This document shows positions 1 to 8,871 of a stretch of 64,000 nt of DNA, one piece after another. Source of the DNA: Streptomyces lincolnensis (GTDB lineage Bacteria; Actinomycetota; Actinomycetes; Streptomycetales; Streptomycetaceae); the NCBI RefSeq assembly GCF_001685355.1, contig NZ_CP016438.1, positions 5,394,001-5,458,000 on the forward strand, read 5' to 3'. The translations under genes were made by a program, and so were the position numbers. The notes under the pieces were generated by a model. The model saw nothing but the letters and a program-made list of their open reading frames with translations. It was not told where the DNA came from and made no database searches. Within the stretch, counting starts at the first letter, position 1. Every line of letters begins with the position of its first letter.

Positions 1-172
1 CGGCGGCCACAGCGGTGCCGAAGTACCGGCCCGAGGGGGCCGCCTCCGTACCCAGTGACGCGGCTCCGGCGGAGTTCGGGAGGATCGTCACGACACCGGC
101 GACCACCGCCGCGGCCGAGAGTCCTATCGCCCATGTCCGGCGACGCCGGCCGAGCCGGTGCAGGCCCTTCAT
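1..172 (-). CDS. Secreted GH10-like xylanase, N-terminal part (cut by window edge)
   Basis: Only the first 57 codons are inside the window; the gene runs off the left edge. The start ATG at 172 is preceded by an AGGTGA-type ribosome binding site. The product opens with an Arg-rich n-region (MKGLHRLGRRRR), a hydrophobic core and an AGAA-type signal peptidase site near residue 38, so it is exported. The mature start, with SGRYFGTAVAA, matches the conserved beginning of family 10 endo-1,4-beta-xylanases of Streptomyces. That family call is recognition from a short stretch, because no catalytic residue is visible. It lies 244 nt downstream of the ECF-AbfB sigma gene on the same strand, which fits a link to arabinoxylan sensing. 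Confidence 0.6.
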   Translation of the reverse strand, partial: MKGLHRLGRRRRTWAIGLSAAAVVAGVVTILPNSAGAASLGTEAAPSGRYFGTAVAA

Positions 173-416
173 GATTCACCTAGAGGTTCGTGCGTGTGTC
201 GCGTCAGTCGCGTCATCAGAGGGGCTTTCTTCGGGGATACGTCAAAGGGGGAAGGGGAACCTGCCACGCGCCGGCACGTCATGTGAGCGGCGGGAAGAGC
301 ACCCCACGCATAGGAGGCCGCTGAACGCGCGGTCTCGTAACGGAAAAGTCGCGCCGTCCGGCCGATCGCTCGGTGAGGCATCTCTCAGGCGAAAAGCGTT
401 ATGAGCGGTGCGGCAC

Positions 417-1943
417 TCAGGCCCAGGCCCTGCGCACGATGAAGGAGGCCTGGCCGGCGAAGGCCTTCGTGCCGTCGGAGCCGTCGAGGAAGATGCCACC
501 GTCGCGGTGGCGGATGACCGATCCGGGATAGTTGTGCGCGTGCAGGGTCACCGACCCGGCGACCGCCCCGGGGCGCGCGCAGAACGTGGCGTCTTCGCGG
601 AACAGTTCGCTGCCGTCGTCGGTGCTCAGCCGTAGCCGCAGGTAGTGATGGCGCAGATAGCGGCCGTCGGCGGCGCGGAAGGTGACGCACCGTGTGTCGG
701 CCAGCCCCCGGACGACCGTGAAGGTGACCCGCTGCCGTGCCTGCGCGCTGCCGGCCGAGGAGACCGGGCCGAGCGTGGCGAAGTCGCCGGCATACGTGAG
801 GTACAGGGCGGGCTGATCCACGGACTCCAGCGAATGCGCGCCCAGCGGAACAGCGTCGGCGGTGGCGGACGGACTCGCCGGGGACGGCCCGGCCGGCGTG
901 GAGTGGCCGGCCGTGGGAGCGGCGGTGACGCCGGGCACCCGGGGCGCCGGTTCGGGCCAGGCCACGTAGGCGGCGCCCCCGGCGATGAGCACGGCGCCGG
1001 TGGTGAGGCCCGCCAGCGGATGAGCGGTCGCCGCGTAGAGCTTGCCGATCAGCGAGGTGTGCACACCGGCCGCCTCCGTCGCTGTGCCGACGGCGACAGA
1101 GGCCGTGGCCAGCCCGGTGGTGCTCGCGGCCGTACCCGACAGCAGGCCCTTGGCGGCCAGCGCGGAGATGAGTGCGGCAGGGACGGCCAGCGGCGTGAGG
1201 CTCACGAGCAGCCGTTCGGACGGAACCCGTTCCGCCGTCGTCGCCGTGCAGAGCGGGCAGTCGCGGGTGTGCCGCGCGATCCGCTTGCGCCACACCGATG
1301 TACGCAGACCGTCCCAGCCGACGACGGTCTCGTCCAACTGCGGACAGCGCGGGTCGGCCTCCAGCGCGGCGACGATCGTCCGGCTCACTTCCAGCTGCTC
1401 GCGCATGCGTTGCAGGCGGACTCCGACGTGGGCGACCGTGAGCCCCGTCGCGGCGGCGATGTCGGCACGGCTCAGCGAGCCGGCGCATTCCTGCCACCAC
1501 AGCGAGAGCAGCATCCGATGATCCGGATCGAGCCACCGGGCGGCTTCGACAGCCTGGCGGCGCTCGTCCGACACATGCAGACGCAGGATCGTCACGTCCT
1601 CGGGTTCGGCGCGGAGATCCGGTATCTGGCGCGCCTCGTCGATGACCGTGGTCCGGTCGGCGAAGGTGCGTTGCCGGTGCCAGTGGGTATTGATCTGGCG
1701 GAGCGTGATCGACACCAGCCACGACCGGAAGCTCTCCGGGGCACGCAGAGCAGGCAGGTCGCGCACCACGCGCAACAGGGTTTCCTGGACCACGTCATCG
1801 ACGTCGGCATGACCGCTCAGCGCCCGCCCGACGATGTTGTAGAGCAGCGGCAGGTACGCGGCGATCAGCTCCTCGCGCGCCCGATCGTCACCGGCCTGCG
1901 CCGCGACGACCAGCCCCGCGTGGTCCCCATCCATGAACGCCAT
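417..1943 (-). CDS. ECF sigma factor fused to zinc-type motif, membrane segment and AbfB domain
   Basis: The 508-residue product reads as sigma-70 region 2 (about residues 20-95, with DVDDVVQETLLRVV) and region 4 (about 135-195, with a helix-turn-helix around SRADIAAATGLT). A His-x3-Cys-x2-Cys motif follows (H225, C229, C232), typical of zinc-binding anti-sigma domains. Next come an Ala-rich linker, one clear membrane segment near 311-329, a Pro/Ser/Thr-rich spacer, and a C-terminal AbfB (CBM42-like) module from about 370, with the repeated DGS...F..DATF and NYPG..IRHR signatures. The order predicts a cytoplasmic sigma part tethered to the membrane and an external arabinose-binding part. ECF factors are normally about 200 residues, so this is a natural fusion. 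The gene precedes a xylanase-like gene, a plausible target. Confidence 0.88.
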   Translation of the reverse strand: MAFMDGDHAGLVVAAQAGDDRAREELIAAYLPLLYNIVGRALSGHADVDDVVQETLLRVVRDLPALRAPESFRSWLVSITLRQINTHWHRQRTFADRTTVIDEARQIPDLRAEPEDVTILRLHVSDERRQAVEAARWLDPDHRMLLSLWWQECAGSLSRADIAAATGLTVAHVGVRLQRMREQLEVSRTIVAALEADPRCPQLDETVVGWDGLRTSVWRKRIARHTRDCPLCTATTAERVPSERLLVSLTPLAVPAALISALAAKGLLSGTAASTTGLATASVAVGTATEAAGVHTSLIGKLYAATAHPLAGLTTGAVLIAGGAAYVAWPEPAPRVPGVTAAPTAGHSTPAGPSPASPSATADAVPLGAHSLESVDQPALYLTYAGDFATLGPVSSAGSAQARQRVTFTVVRGLADTRCVTFRAADGRYLRHHYLRLRLSTDDGSELFREDATFCARPGAVAGSVTLHAHNYPGSVIRHRDGGIFLDGSDGTKAFAGQASFIVRRAWA

Positions 1944-2870
1944 TCCACTTCCCTCTGAGGAGCGATCCGCCGAGTGCGGCGCCTCGCCCTAACGTCGGCA
2001 AAATATGCGGACAAAGCCTGCGTCTCGGGTCGACGGGCCGGCTCGTGCAGGCTTGGAGGGCCTGGTACGGCGGGTGCCTTCGGGCAGCCGGCGGCCGACT
2101 CGTGGACGGCCCGTTCAAGACCGGCGGTCGAGTCGCCCGCCGCTCGTGGGGTTGTCCATGGGGGTGAGGTTCTCCTTCCACGCTGTTCACCGGAGGAAAG
2201 CCGGATCCGCTCCCTTGTCGTCACAGGCTCCTCTCAGGGTTGCCTTGAGCTGGAACCTTTTTCGGGTCACCTCGTGGTGGGGTGGACGCCGATCAGCGTT
2301 CACGATGACGTTGCTCCAGACGATCAGCGTTCTGGCACGGATCTGGCACGCGGCGAGTGATCACAGCGGACAGCAAAAGGCCCGGGTCGATGACCTGGGC
2401 CTTAGTCGTGGAGCGGCAGCGCACGGTTGCGGGAGCACATGGAGCAGGTCTCGGCGGCCGAACAAGTCGGGACGGAGCCGGCTCGGAGCGGCCCCTGCGG
2501 TCTGCGAGGAGGTGCCCGTCATCCGGGTGCGCGAAGGCCATGAAGCAAGCCTGGGCCAGGATGCGCCTGTCGCGCTCCTCCGCTACCTCCTGGCTTTCTT
2601 CCGGGGCAGCGGTATCAGCCGTAGTGGCGGCAGGGGGCTCAGCTCATGGTTTCGCCATCTCGGCGCGGAGCTGCGGGAGCACCCTGGTCCGAGCGGTTCG
2701 ATGCCGCGCAGGAAGTCGCGCTGTGGCATGCCGCCGACGTACATCTGGAGGATCTGGCGGGTGTTCGAGCAGTCCGTGCGGGTGGGGGATGCGGTCGGTG
2801 ATCTCGGGCTGCCGACGACCGAGAGGGTCGCTCAGGGCTGTGCCCGAGCCGGTCCGTGTGGCCGGGTGGG
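1944..2870. other. Gene-poor interval with decayed element sequence
   Basis: No open frame here has a credible start, ribosome binding site and protein-like sequence. The interval holds an att-like arrangement at 2331-2416. The stretch 2421-2500 is clearly similar to 13123-13210 near the left end of the large island. The rest looks like eroded mobile-element or intergenic DNA. I see no RNA gene. Confidence 0.5.
2331..2416. repeat. Possible decayed attachment site
   Basis: Three parts occur in the same order as at the right end of the island near 44.1-44.2 kb. They are a tandem TCTGGCACGG/ATCTGGCACG motif (2331-2350), a strong hairpin with arms AAGGCCCGGGTC and GACCTGGGCCTT (2377-2403), and TGGAGCGG (2409-2416), which matches the last bases of a tRNA-Gly on the minus strand. 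The tRNA-like part is only 8 nt, so this is suggestive, not proven. Confidence 0.35.
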
Positions 2871-3527
2871 TCAGTCGGGGCCGCTCCAGTCGAAGGGGAA
2901 GTGCTTGCTCGACTTGCCGGAGCGGTCCCAGGAGAAGCCGAATGCATTCGCGTGGTCGACGGTGGCCCGGCCCCATGTGGCGACCTGGCCCGGTCCGACT
3001 TCGGCACCCGGGGCGTTGTGGACCTGGACACGCGCGCCGTCCGCGGTGGTCGGGCCGGTGAGCGCCTCTGCGGCTGCTGTGACGCGGCCGGGGACCTCGG
3101 CCCGCCAGGCGGCGAGGTCATCGTCTATCTCGACGTGGATGGGTGCGACGTCCATGCCACGCATCTCGGGGTGGAACATCTCCCCGAACCGCGCCGGCCA
3201 GCCGCCCGCCTCGCCGCCGAAGACGGCCCCGAGAGCACCGCGTTGCTGTTCGTCGGCGCGTTCGTCGAGGAAGACGGCGGCGTAGGGGTCGCTGTGCTCG
3301 CCGGCCCAGACGTTGCCCGTGAAGGAGCCGAGCATCAGGACGTTGAGGCCGTCGAGACGGACGTCGCCGTAGCTGCCCTCCCGGATGTGCCAGACCAAGA
3401 CGCCTTCGCAGTCGCCGTAGGTCGGGGGCTGGGCGAACGTGCACGGACAGGGGATGGCGCACTTGCACACATCGAACCAGTCGCCGGTCAGATGCCAGCG
3501 TGTCGCAGTGGTGGCCTGTTCTGTCAT
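2871..3527 (-). CDS. DUF1326 domain protein
   Basis: The 218-residue product is a DUF1326 family protein. It begins WHLTGDWFDVCKC and carries the family's dense cysteine motif (CKCAIPCPCTF, followed by the Cys of GDCEG), suggestive of metal binding. No signal peptide or membrane segment is seen. The start ATG at 3527 was chosen because GGAGGGAAGCG sits just upstream. It lies downstream of the DUF2182 membrane-protein gene on the same strand, and these two families are commonly neighbours. The biochemical role of the family is not established. A shared metal-related job for the pair is inference. Confidence 0.85.
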   Translation of the reverse strand: MTEQATTATRWHLTGDWFDVCKCAIPCPCTFAQPPTYGDCEGVLVWHIREGSYGDVRLDGLNVLMLGSFTGNVWAGEHSDPYAAVFLDERADEQQRGALGAVFGGEAGGWPARFGEMFHPEMRGMDVAPIHVEIDDDLAAWRAEVPGRVTAAAEALTGPTTADGARVQVHNAPGAEVGPGQVATWGRATVDHANAFGFSWDRSGKSSKHFPFDWSGPD

Positions 3528-3672
3528 CTCGCTTCCCTCCTGCCGAGCCCCAGGAGGCTCACTCGGAGTGGCGAGACCGTGTGTGCCGAGCCCGGTCCCG
3601 GGATCGGGAGACGGTCTCCCTTCCAGCTTGCACCTTCCTTCCCTCATGGGGAACCCGGTCACGGGCAAGGGA

Positions 3673-4509
3673 TCACATGTCGTCCATCGACGGCATCGAG
3701 TCCCGCAGCCCGGGAAGCAGCCAGTCCTGGAAGGGTGCGAGCACGGCCAGGACGAGGAATACGACGCCCATGGCGCGGGCGAGCAGGGGGCCCCGGGACC
3801 ACAGCTTCTCCAAGAAGATCACCACGGCCAGCCCAGCCATCGCTGCCACGTTCATCACGCCCAGCGGAACGAGGACGACCATCAGCCCGGCGCAGCAGCC
3901 GGCGCAGTAGGCGCCGTGGTGGAGGCCCACCCGCAGGTCGCGCGCCGGCCCCCGGAAGCCGGAGTAGCGCACCAGGTGGCCCAAGGGGTCGCGGCAGTGC
4001 CGCAGGCAGACGGTCTTCAGGGGGCCCAGTTGGTAAAGGCCCGCGAGCAGGAAGCCGACCGAGCCGATCCAGCGACCGGTCGCGGGGTGGTCGTCGACGA
4101 GGCTGCCGGTGAACGCCAGCGCTGCGTAGGTGAGCAGCCCGAACGCCATCCACACCAGCAGATATCCGGCGACGAACTCGACGGTACGGGCGGTCCGGGC
4201 CCAGCCAGAGGACTGCCGGCCGATGCCCCGGGCCCAGGTGATGGCCACCGGCGCCATGGACGGCAGCATCATGGCCGCCATCATCGTCACCCAGAGCAGC
4301 AGGAACAGCGGCAGCGCCATCCCCATCGTGCCGGGCTCGACCCCCATGTCCCGGGCCTGGCCGATCGTCAGCAACCAGGCGGGCACCGCGATCAGGACCA
4401 CGAACAACCAGGCGGCCGCGAGATCCCGCGTGGGCAGCAACCCTCCACCCGTTCCGGTCGGGGCGACCGACCGGTCGGCTACTGGGGCGGAAGTCCGGCT
4501 GTGACGCAT
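3673..4509 (-). CDS. DUF2182 multi-pass membrane protein
   Basis: The 278-residue product has about six or seven hydrophobic segments, beginning with AAWLFVVLIAVPAWLL and LPLFLLLWVTMMAAMMLPSM. The family's Cys/His motifs are present, namely LKTVCLRHCRDP and GAYCAGCCAGLMVVL. This is the DUF2182 family, often described as predicted metal-binding integral membrane proteins. The start at 4509 has AGGAG upstream; an alternative ATG lies at 4545. It is transcribed ahead of the DUF1326 gene, 145 nt apart, probably as one unit. A tRNA-Gly relic lies just upstream of its start. Confidence 0.85.
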   Translation of the reverse strand: MRHSRTSAPVADRSVAPTGTGGGLLPTRDLAAAWLFVVLIAVPAWLLTIGQARDMGVEPGTMGMALPLFLLLWVTMMAAMMLPSMAPVAITWARGIGRQSSGWARTARTVEFVAGYLLVWMAFGLLTYAALAFTGSLVDDHPATGRWIGSVGFLLAGLYQLGPLKTVCLRHCRDPLGHLVRYSGFRGPARDLRVGLHHGAYCAGCCAGLMVVLVPLGVMNVAAMAGLAVVIFLEKLWSRGPLLARAMGVVFLVLAVLAPFQDWLLPGLRDSMPSMDDM

Positions 4510-4580
4510 CGGCGTGTTCTCCTGCGGCTCCTTCCAGGAGAGCATTTCCTTGCCCTCGGCGCGACCTGGGGCTTCAGGAA

Positions 4581-4612
4581 GAGCGGGAGACGAGAATCGA
4601 ACTCGCGTTCTC
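4581..4612 (-). repeat. Decayed tRNA-Gly 3'-end (att relic)
   Basis: These 32 nt match the 3' half of the tRNA-Gly gene at 44.2 kb (GAGCGGG.GACGAGAATCGA and onward) with two mismatches, on the same strand. A partial terminator arm, GACCTGGGGCTTC, sits to the left at 4563-4575. The copy has no D-arm or anticodon arm, so it is not a functional tRNA. It is best read as the scar of an old integration. Confidence 0.7.
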
Positions 4613-4766
4613 GCCCACCGCGCACCCGAAGAGGCATGCCCCCTGCCAGAGGCGGGGCACATTGGGCGGTGCCTGATCGGCGCCGGGCTGAGAGGGCGGG
4701 GGCCAGGGGCTCACAGGTTCTTGCTGAAGAAGGAAGTGAGCTTGGCGAATGCAGGGGTGACAGCCT

Positions 4767-6002
4767 TCACCGCAGAACGCGTGACGTCCTCGCGGACTGG
4801 GCATATCTCGGTCCGGGCGTTCGCGCGCGGCCTGCGAACTGGGGGCCGTGCCAGTCCAGGCACAGGACGGTGGCGTCGTCTTCCGGGTGGCCGTTGCAGG
4901 CATCGGTGACGGTGGTGGCCAGATTGCGCGCGACCTCGCGCGGGTGTTCGTCGGCGGTGTCAAGGATGAGGCCGGGGAGGTCGACCTTCCGCGCTTGGCG
5001 TTCTTGCATTCCGTCGGTGTAGAGCACGAGGCGGTCACCGGGGCGCAGGTCGAGGTCCTGCACCTGGTAGGGGCCTTTGTGCGCGGCGACGCCGAAGGGC
5101 AGGTTCACGGCAAGGCGCAGTTCGTCGACCGTGCCGTCGCGCAGTCGCAGGGGCCAGGGGTGGCCGGCGTTGACGAGCTGGGCGCCGGTCCCGTCCAGGG
5201 CGATGCGCAGCATCTGGCCGGTGGCGAAGGTGTGTCTGCCGTGGTCGAGGAGGGCTTGATGGGTCTGGCGGGCCTGTTCGGCGAGGTCCATCCCGGCGCG
5301 GCGGGCGCCGCGTGAGGCGTTGACCAGGAGGGTGGCCATGAGGGCGGCGTCGACGTCGTGGCCCATGGCGTCGGTGATGGACAGGTGCAGGGTGTCGTGG
5401 CCGAGGGAGTAGTCGTAGGTGTCGCCGGCGATGTCGGAGGCCGGGACCAGCGCCGCGGCGAGGGCGAACTCGGCGGCCTCGCAGGAGGGGGCTGAGGGCA
5501 GCAGCTGGCGCTGGATCTCCGCGGCCAGGCTGACCGAGGTGGTGCGGTTGCCCCAGTGGTACAGGTCGGTGAACCGGCGGTCGGTGACGATGATGTACGC
5601 CAACGCGTGCGCAGCCTCTTCCACCTGTTCCAGCACATCCTGTGTGACCTGGGGAAGGAACAGCTCCAGGAGACCGACGGCGTCGCCGCGATTGGTGACG
5701 GGCGCGAGCACCCGCTGCCCGCGCTCCCCGTCCGGCGCCTGTACCACTTCCTGGGCGCACAGGACCTCGTCGTAGATGCTGTCGTCGAAGGGAACCTGTT
5801 CGGCGCGGCGCTCCTGTCGCGTAGCCGCCTCCTCGCTGACCCGCAGCAGGCGCTGACCGACCACGTCGACGAACAGGAACGACACGTATCGCGCGCCGAA
5901 CCGATCGCGCAGGTTGCGCGCCACGACATCGAGGGAGGCCATCGGCGTGGCGTCCTCCGCCGCTGCCAGCACCTCAGCCAGTCCGATCCGATCGCGTGCC
6001 AC
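4767..6002 (-). CDS. GAF-PP2C (SpoIIE/RsbU-type) serine/threonine phosphatase
   Basis: The 411-residue product has an N-terminal GAF-like sensor region (about residues 10-150) and a C-terminal SpoIIE/RsbU-type PP2C domain. The phosphatase signatures are [47 protein letters not shown] and [11 protein letters not shown], which supply the metal-binding aspartates. Such phosphatases dephosphorylate anti-sigma-factor antagonists in partner-switching pathways. The GTG at 6002 was preferred because AAAGGAGG lies at proper spacing. The gene is divergent from an RsbW-like ATP-binding gene at 6211, a typical partner. The last 20 residues after the domain look like extra tail created by read-through. 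Confidence 0.88.
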   Translation of the reverse strand: MARDRIGLAEVLAAAEDATPMASLDVVARNLRDRFGARYVSFLFVDVVGQRLLRVSEEAATRQERRAEQVPFDDSIYDEVLCAQEVVQAPDGERGQRVLAPVTNRGDAVGLLELFLPQVTQDVLEQVEEAAHALAYIIVTDRRFTDLYHWGNRTTSVSLAAEIQRQLLPSAPSCEAAEFALAAALVPASDIAGDTYDYSLGHDTLHLSITDAMGHDVDAALMATLLVNASRGARRAGMDLAEQARQTHQALLDHGRHTFATGQMLRIALDGTGAQLVNAGHPWPLRLRDGTVDELRLAVNLPFGVAAHKGPYQVQDLDLRPGDRLVLYTDGMQERQARKVDLPGLILDTADEHPREVARNLATTVTDACNGHPEDDATVLCLDWHGPQFAGRARTPGPRYAQSARTSRVLR

Positions 6003-6210
6003 GTCAGCCTCCTTTTGGGTTGCCAACGCGTTTTCCCGCTGAAGCGGCAGGCACAGCATGGCTGTGACACATGCCTCAGCCTGTTTGCGCCGGGACGGGA
6101 AGGAACCCCGGAGACGTCACCCTCCTGACTGCCCCGGCACGCCTGAGGTGAAGGTTCGGGGGTAGGGGCGTCGCAGCACCTTCGGGTGCAGGGGAGGGAG
6201 GTGGGACAGC

Positions 6211-6684
6211 ATGGTTCAGACGGCGGGCAGTGAGGGCGGGCGGTCTCTGGTGGAGAACCTCCTTTCGGTGTCGGGGGCGTTCGAGGGCAGCGAGGACATC
6301 GCCGTCGCCCGGGATCTGGCCCGCAGCTTCCTCACCGATGTCCAGGCCGAGCACGGGCTGCCGGTGTCCGGGCGCGCGATGGGGATGGTTCAGCTCGTGG
6401 TCAGCGAGCTGGTGACCAACGCCCGCAAGTACGCACCCGGCCCGTGCCTGCTGACGCTGGAAGTCAGTGGCGGCGTGGTGGAGGTGACCGTGTGGGACAG
6501 CAACCCGACGCCGCCGGCGATCCTCGCACCCGACCCCTTGCGGATCGGCCAGCACGGGCTGGAGATCGTCATGGCGGTCGGCCAGAGCTTCGCGGTCCAC
6601 CGCGAACCCGTGGGCAAACGGATCACCACAGCGATCGTGCTGGCCGACGATCCCGGCGGGGACGTCACCAGTCGCCGGCTGTGA
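6211..6684 (+). CDS. RsbW-like ATP-binding (HATPase_c) regulator
   Basis: The 157-residue protein is a single GHKL/HATPase domain of the anti-sigma kinase type common in Streptomyces. The N box is VSELVTNARKYA, and the G1-like region is VWDSNPTPPAI followed by GQHGLEIVMAVGQ. A GGAGG ribosome binding site precedes the ATG. It is divergent from the GAF-PP2C phosphatase gene (209 nt apart), so the two probably act in one partner-switching circuit. The sigma factor or antagonist it controls cannot be told from the sequence. Confidence 0.85.
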   Translation: MVQTAGSEGGRSLVENLLSVSGAFEGSEDIAVARDLARSFLTDVQAEHGLPVSGRAMGMVQLVVSELVTNARKYAPGPCLLTLEVSGGVVEVTVWDSNPTPPAILAPDPLRIGQHGLEIVMAVGQSFAVHREPVGKRITTAIVLADDPGGDVTSRRL

Positions 6685-6896
6685 CGGCTGTCGCCATGCG
6701 GACGAGCAGAGCAGGCGTCCTGCCTGCGGCCTCCACCGCACAACGGCTTCCGGCGTGCTCGCGGCACGCCCGCCCTGTGGACCGGGGCGACGAACACCCG
6801 GGCTCCAGCGGCGAGGAGAACGAGGCGGGGTCGGTCACAGGTGGGCGTGGATGATGGCGTGACCCTTGCCGCGGCCCAACTCCACGTCACCCTCGA

Positions 6897-6993
6897 ATTG
6901 GACCAGACAACAAGTAAACCCCAGGCCATTGACCTAGGGTTTCAATGTGGAGCGGGTGACGAGAATCGAACTCGCGCTCTCAGCTTGGGAAGC
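6897..6993 (-). repeat. tRNA-Gly 3'-end copy with terminator (att site)
   Basis: Positions 6948-6993 are identical over 46 nt to the tRNA-Gly gene at 44208-44253. The flanking terminator-like hairpin (TAAACCCCAGGCCATTGACC and onward) and the outer GGACCAGACAACAA also resemble the sequence beside the real tRNA. The remaining 5' part of a tRNA is absent. This is an attachment-site copy left by site-specific integration. Confidence 0.85.
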
Positions 6994-7012
6994 GACGGCG
7001 CTTGGGCGGGAT

Positions 7013-7540
7013 CTACGCCTCTGACCTGCACATACACTTTCTCCTTGAGGTGCTCGTGGGGGGCGCATCGCACCGCTGTTGACCGTGGTTGTCCGTTCTT
7101 ACGGGCACGCAATGGGCACGATGCCGCGGATCGGCGGGATCGTGCGTGAGCGTGAAGGCCGATGCCTCGGGTTCGGCTCGCTCGGCTGTCTGCTCCAGCA
7201 GTGTCCTCGCGAGTGCAGACACTGGATGCGTAACGGCCTCGCAGGTGTTCCGGATCGCGCGGGCCGGGTCGGGCAGGTCGACGGTCCACAGCCCGACGGA
7301 GTCGCCTGTGCTGATGGCCAGAGTGCGTCCGTCCGGGCTGAACGCCACTGCTGCGGGCGAGCGGGTCCGCAGGGTGATTCCGATCTGGAGAGCGGCCTCG
7401 ACGTTCTCGACGCCGGCCGGCCGAAAACGCCGCCACAGTGCGACAACCCGGTCGTGCGTCGCGCTCCACGCTTCTGTGGCCATCAGTGCGACCACGGTCG
7501 TGCCGGCGGTCTGCGCGAACTGCACCAACTGTGGATCCAT
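7013..7540 (-). pseudogene. Chimeric ORF of two gene fragments running into att site
   Basis: An ATG at 7540 follows GAGGAG. The first 50 residues (MDPQLVQFAQTAGTTVVALM, then WSATHDRVVALWRRF) look like the start of a common Streptomyces protein. The next part (AVAFSPDGRTLAISTGD, then GLWTVDLPD) looks like the last blade of a WD40-repeat protein. The end is translated from att-flanking DNA that is similar, in all frames, to the flank at 13.0 kb. It is therefore most likely a deletion fusion, not an intact gene. Confidence 0.5.
7102..7120 (+). repeat. Paired GGGCACG motif (possible integrase arm site)
   Basis: CGGGCACGCAATGGGCACG contains two GGGCACG units 11 nt apart. Near-identical pairs occur at 13025-13043 and 44128-44146, always 100-150 nt or less from a tRNA-Gly att copy. 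Arm-type sites of a tyrosine integrase are the likely explanation. Confidence 0.5.
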
Positions 7541-7830
7541 CTCCTCAGTTCGAGTGCCGAGCCACGGTCTCCTGCGGCCTCCAGCGATTCCTCCAACACC
7601 GCGAAAGCGTCGAGGCATTCGCGCCGCAGGTTCGCTGGAAGGGTGGCGGGGAGTCTTGCATGGACCGCGAGCGCTTCGTTACGGACGAGCGCGACCTCCG
7701 AAGCCACGACACCGAGTGTGGCCCGGGGACGGATCAGGTCGGCCGCAAGGTCTGCCGCCGAGCATGCCTCGTCCCATTGTTCGGCTCCGCCCCGTGCGAC
7801 TGCGAGGTTGCGCTGCCGACCGGCCGACCC
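7483..7830 (-). pseudogene. C-terminal gene fragment, helical protein
   Basis: The frame ending at 7483 reads like a genuine protein tail from about 7830 (WDEACSAADLAADLI, VASEVALVRNEALAVHA, LRRECLDAFAVLEESLEAAG). It is Ala/Leu-rich, helical and well formed, but has no start of its own. The sequence upstream changes character abruptly near 7830-7850. It overlaps the start of the chimeric ORF at 7540. Family unknown. Confidence 0.4.
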
Positions 7831-7849
7831 CTCCGGCTCGCCGTCCTCC

Positions 7850-8119
7850 ACGAGCCCGGTGGAGCCCGCTCGTACCAGAACGGCAACAGAGGCGGAGCCC
7901 GCCGAGGAGCCGGACGAGGGGGTCGAGGTGGTACCCGAGACGGACGCCCCGGCCGCCGACAGCTCGTCCGCGGAGCTGCCGGCGGCCCGCTCACCGGACC
8001 GGCACCGAGGCCCCCTCGACCTCTCCAACCGGCGGATTCCCGTGCTCACACTGGGCGGAGGGCTGGCTCTGGTGGGCCTCGGCATCGGCTTCCTCGGGGT
8101 GCGGATGCGCTGCCGCTGA
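7850..8119 (+). pseudogene. C-terminal fragment of a membrane-anchored surface protein
   Basis: From about 7850 the plus strand encodes a Glu/Pro/Ala-rich acidic linker and then LDLSNRRIPVLTLGGGLALV with a hydrophobic segment and a basic end (GVRMRCR). That is the usual C-terminal anchor of Streptomyces surface proteins. No start codon or N-terminal domain is present, and the coding character stops near 7850, where it meets the fragment on the other strand. This is a truncated gene at an old recombination junction. Confidence 0.5.
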
Positions 8120-8178
8120 GCGGCTCGCGACGGCCCGGTCCCCCTTGAGTCGGACCTCCGGCGTCCCCCTCAGGACGC

Positions 8179-8216
8179 TTGTCCACGCGGACTTACTCGG
8201 TATACATACTCGGTAT
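8179..8216 (+). promoter_or_regulatory. padR promoter with tandem operator
   Basis: A TTGTCC -35 (8179-8184) and a TATACA -10 (8201-8206), 16 nt apart, place the transcription start at or next to the ATG at 8215, so the message is probably leaderless. TACTCGGTAT occurs twice, at 8194-8203 and 8207-8216, overlapping the -10 and the start codon. This is a natural site for autorepression by the PadR product. Confidence 0.6.
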
Positions 8217-8871
8217 GTCCATCCGCCACGGGCTTCTCGCCCTCCTCGAACGCGGCCCGCGCTACGGCTCACAGCTCCGTACGGAGTTCGAGTCCCGCAC
8301 TGGTTCCACCTGGCCGCTCAACGTGGGTCAGGTCTACACGACGCTCAGCCGGCTTGAACGCGACGGCATGGTCGTGCAGGACGGCGAGGACGAGGCCGGC
8401 CACGCGCTCTACGCGATCACCGACAGCGGTCGCGTCGAACTGCGCAGTTGGTTCGAGAACCCCGTCGACCGCACCAGCCCGGCCCGTGACGAGCTGGCCA
8501 TCAAGCTGGCCATGGCCGTCGGGGCGCCCGGGGTCGACATCCGTGACGTCATCCAGTCCCAGCGCCGGCACACCGTGAAGGCCATGCAGGACTACACCCG
8601 GCTGAAGGCGCAGGCTCTCACCGCCGTGGAGGAGAACGGGGCACGGGAGCGGGACGACATCGCCTGGCTCCTCGTCCTGGAGCAGCTGATCTTCCAGCTC
8701 GAGGCCGAGGCGCGCTGGCTCGACCACTGCGAGTCCCGGCTGATCCGTCTCTCGTCGACCGCCCCGGCGGCGGGGCCGGAGCCGGCCTCGCCGGGGGCGG
8801 CAGCGGGAGTGGCGGGAATGGGGGCGCGGGCGGGAGCCGGGGCAGAGGAGGCCGCACGCCACCGTCTGTGA
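8215..8871 (+). CDS. PadR family transcriptional regulator
   Basis: The 218-residue protein has the PadR winged helix at residues 1-80 (IRHGLLALLERGPRYGSQL, VGQVYTTLSRLERDGMV, ITDSGRVELRSWF). An Ala/Gln-rich helical C-terminal domain (about 95-180) serves for dimerisation, and a Gly/Ala-rich tail follows. The start at 8215 is set by the promoter layout and the canonical MSIRHGLLALL opening. The downstream ABC ATPase and FtsX permease genes are its likely targets, as in many padR-ABC loci. The inducing ligand is unknown. Confidence 0.92.
   Translation: MSIRHGLLALLERGPRYGSQLRTEFESRTGSTWPLNVGQVYTTLSRLERDGMVVQDGEDEAGHALYAITDSGRVELRSWFENPVDRTSPARDELAIKLAMAVGAPGVDIRDVIQSQRRHTVKAMQDYTRLKAQALTAVEENGARERDDIAWLLVLEQLIFQLEAEARWLDHCESRLIRLSSTAPAAGPEPASPGAAAGVAGMGARAGAGAEEAARHRL

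Noticed and set aside
4581..4612. Additional tRNA genes at the att copies (4.6, 6.9 and 12.9 kb)
   Set aside because: Only the 3' half is present in each; the D-arm and 5' acceptor strand are missing, so none can fold as a tRNA.
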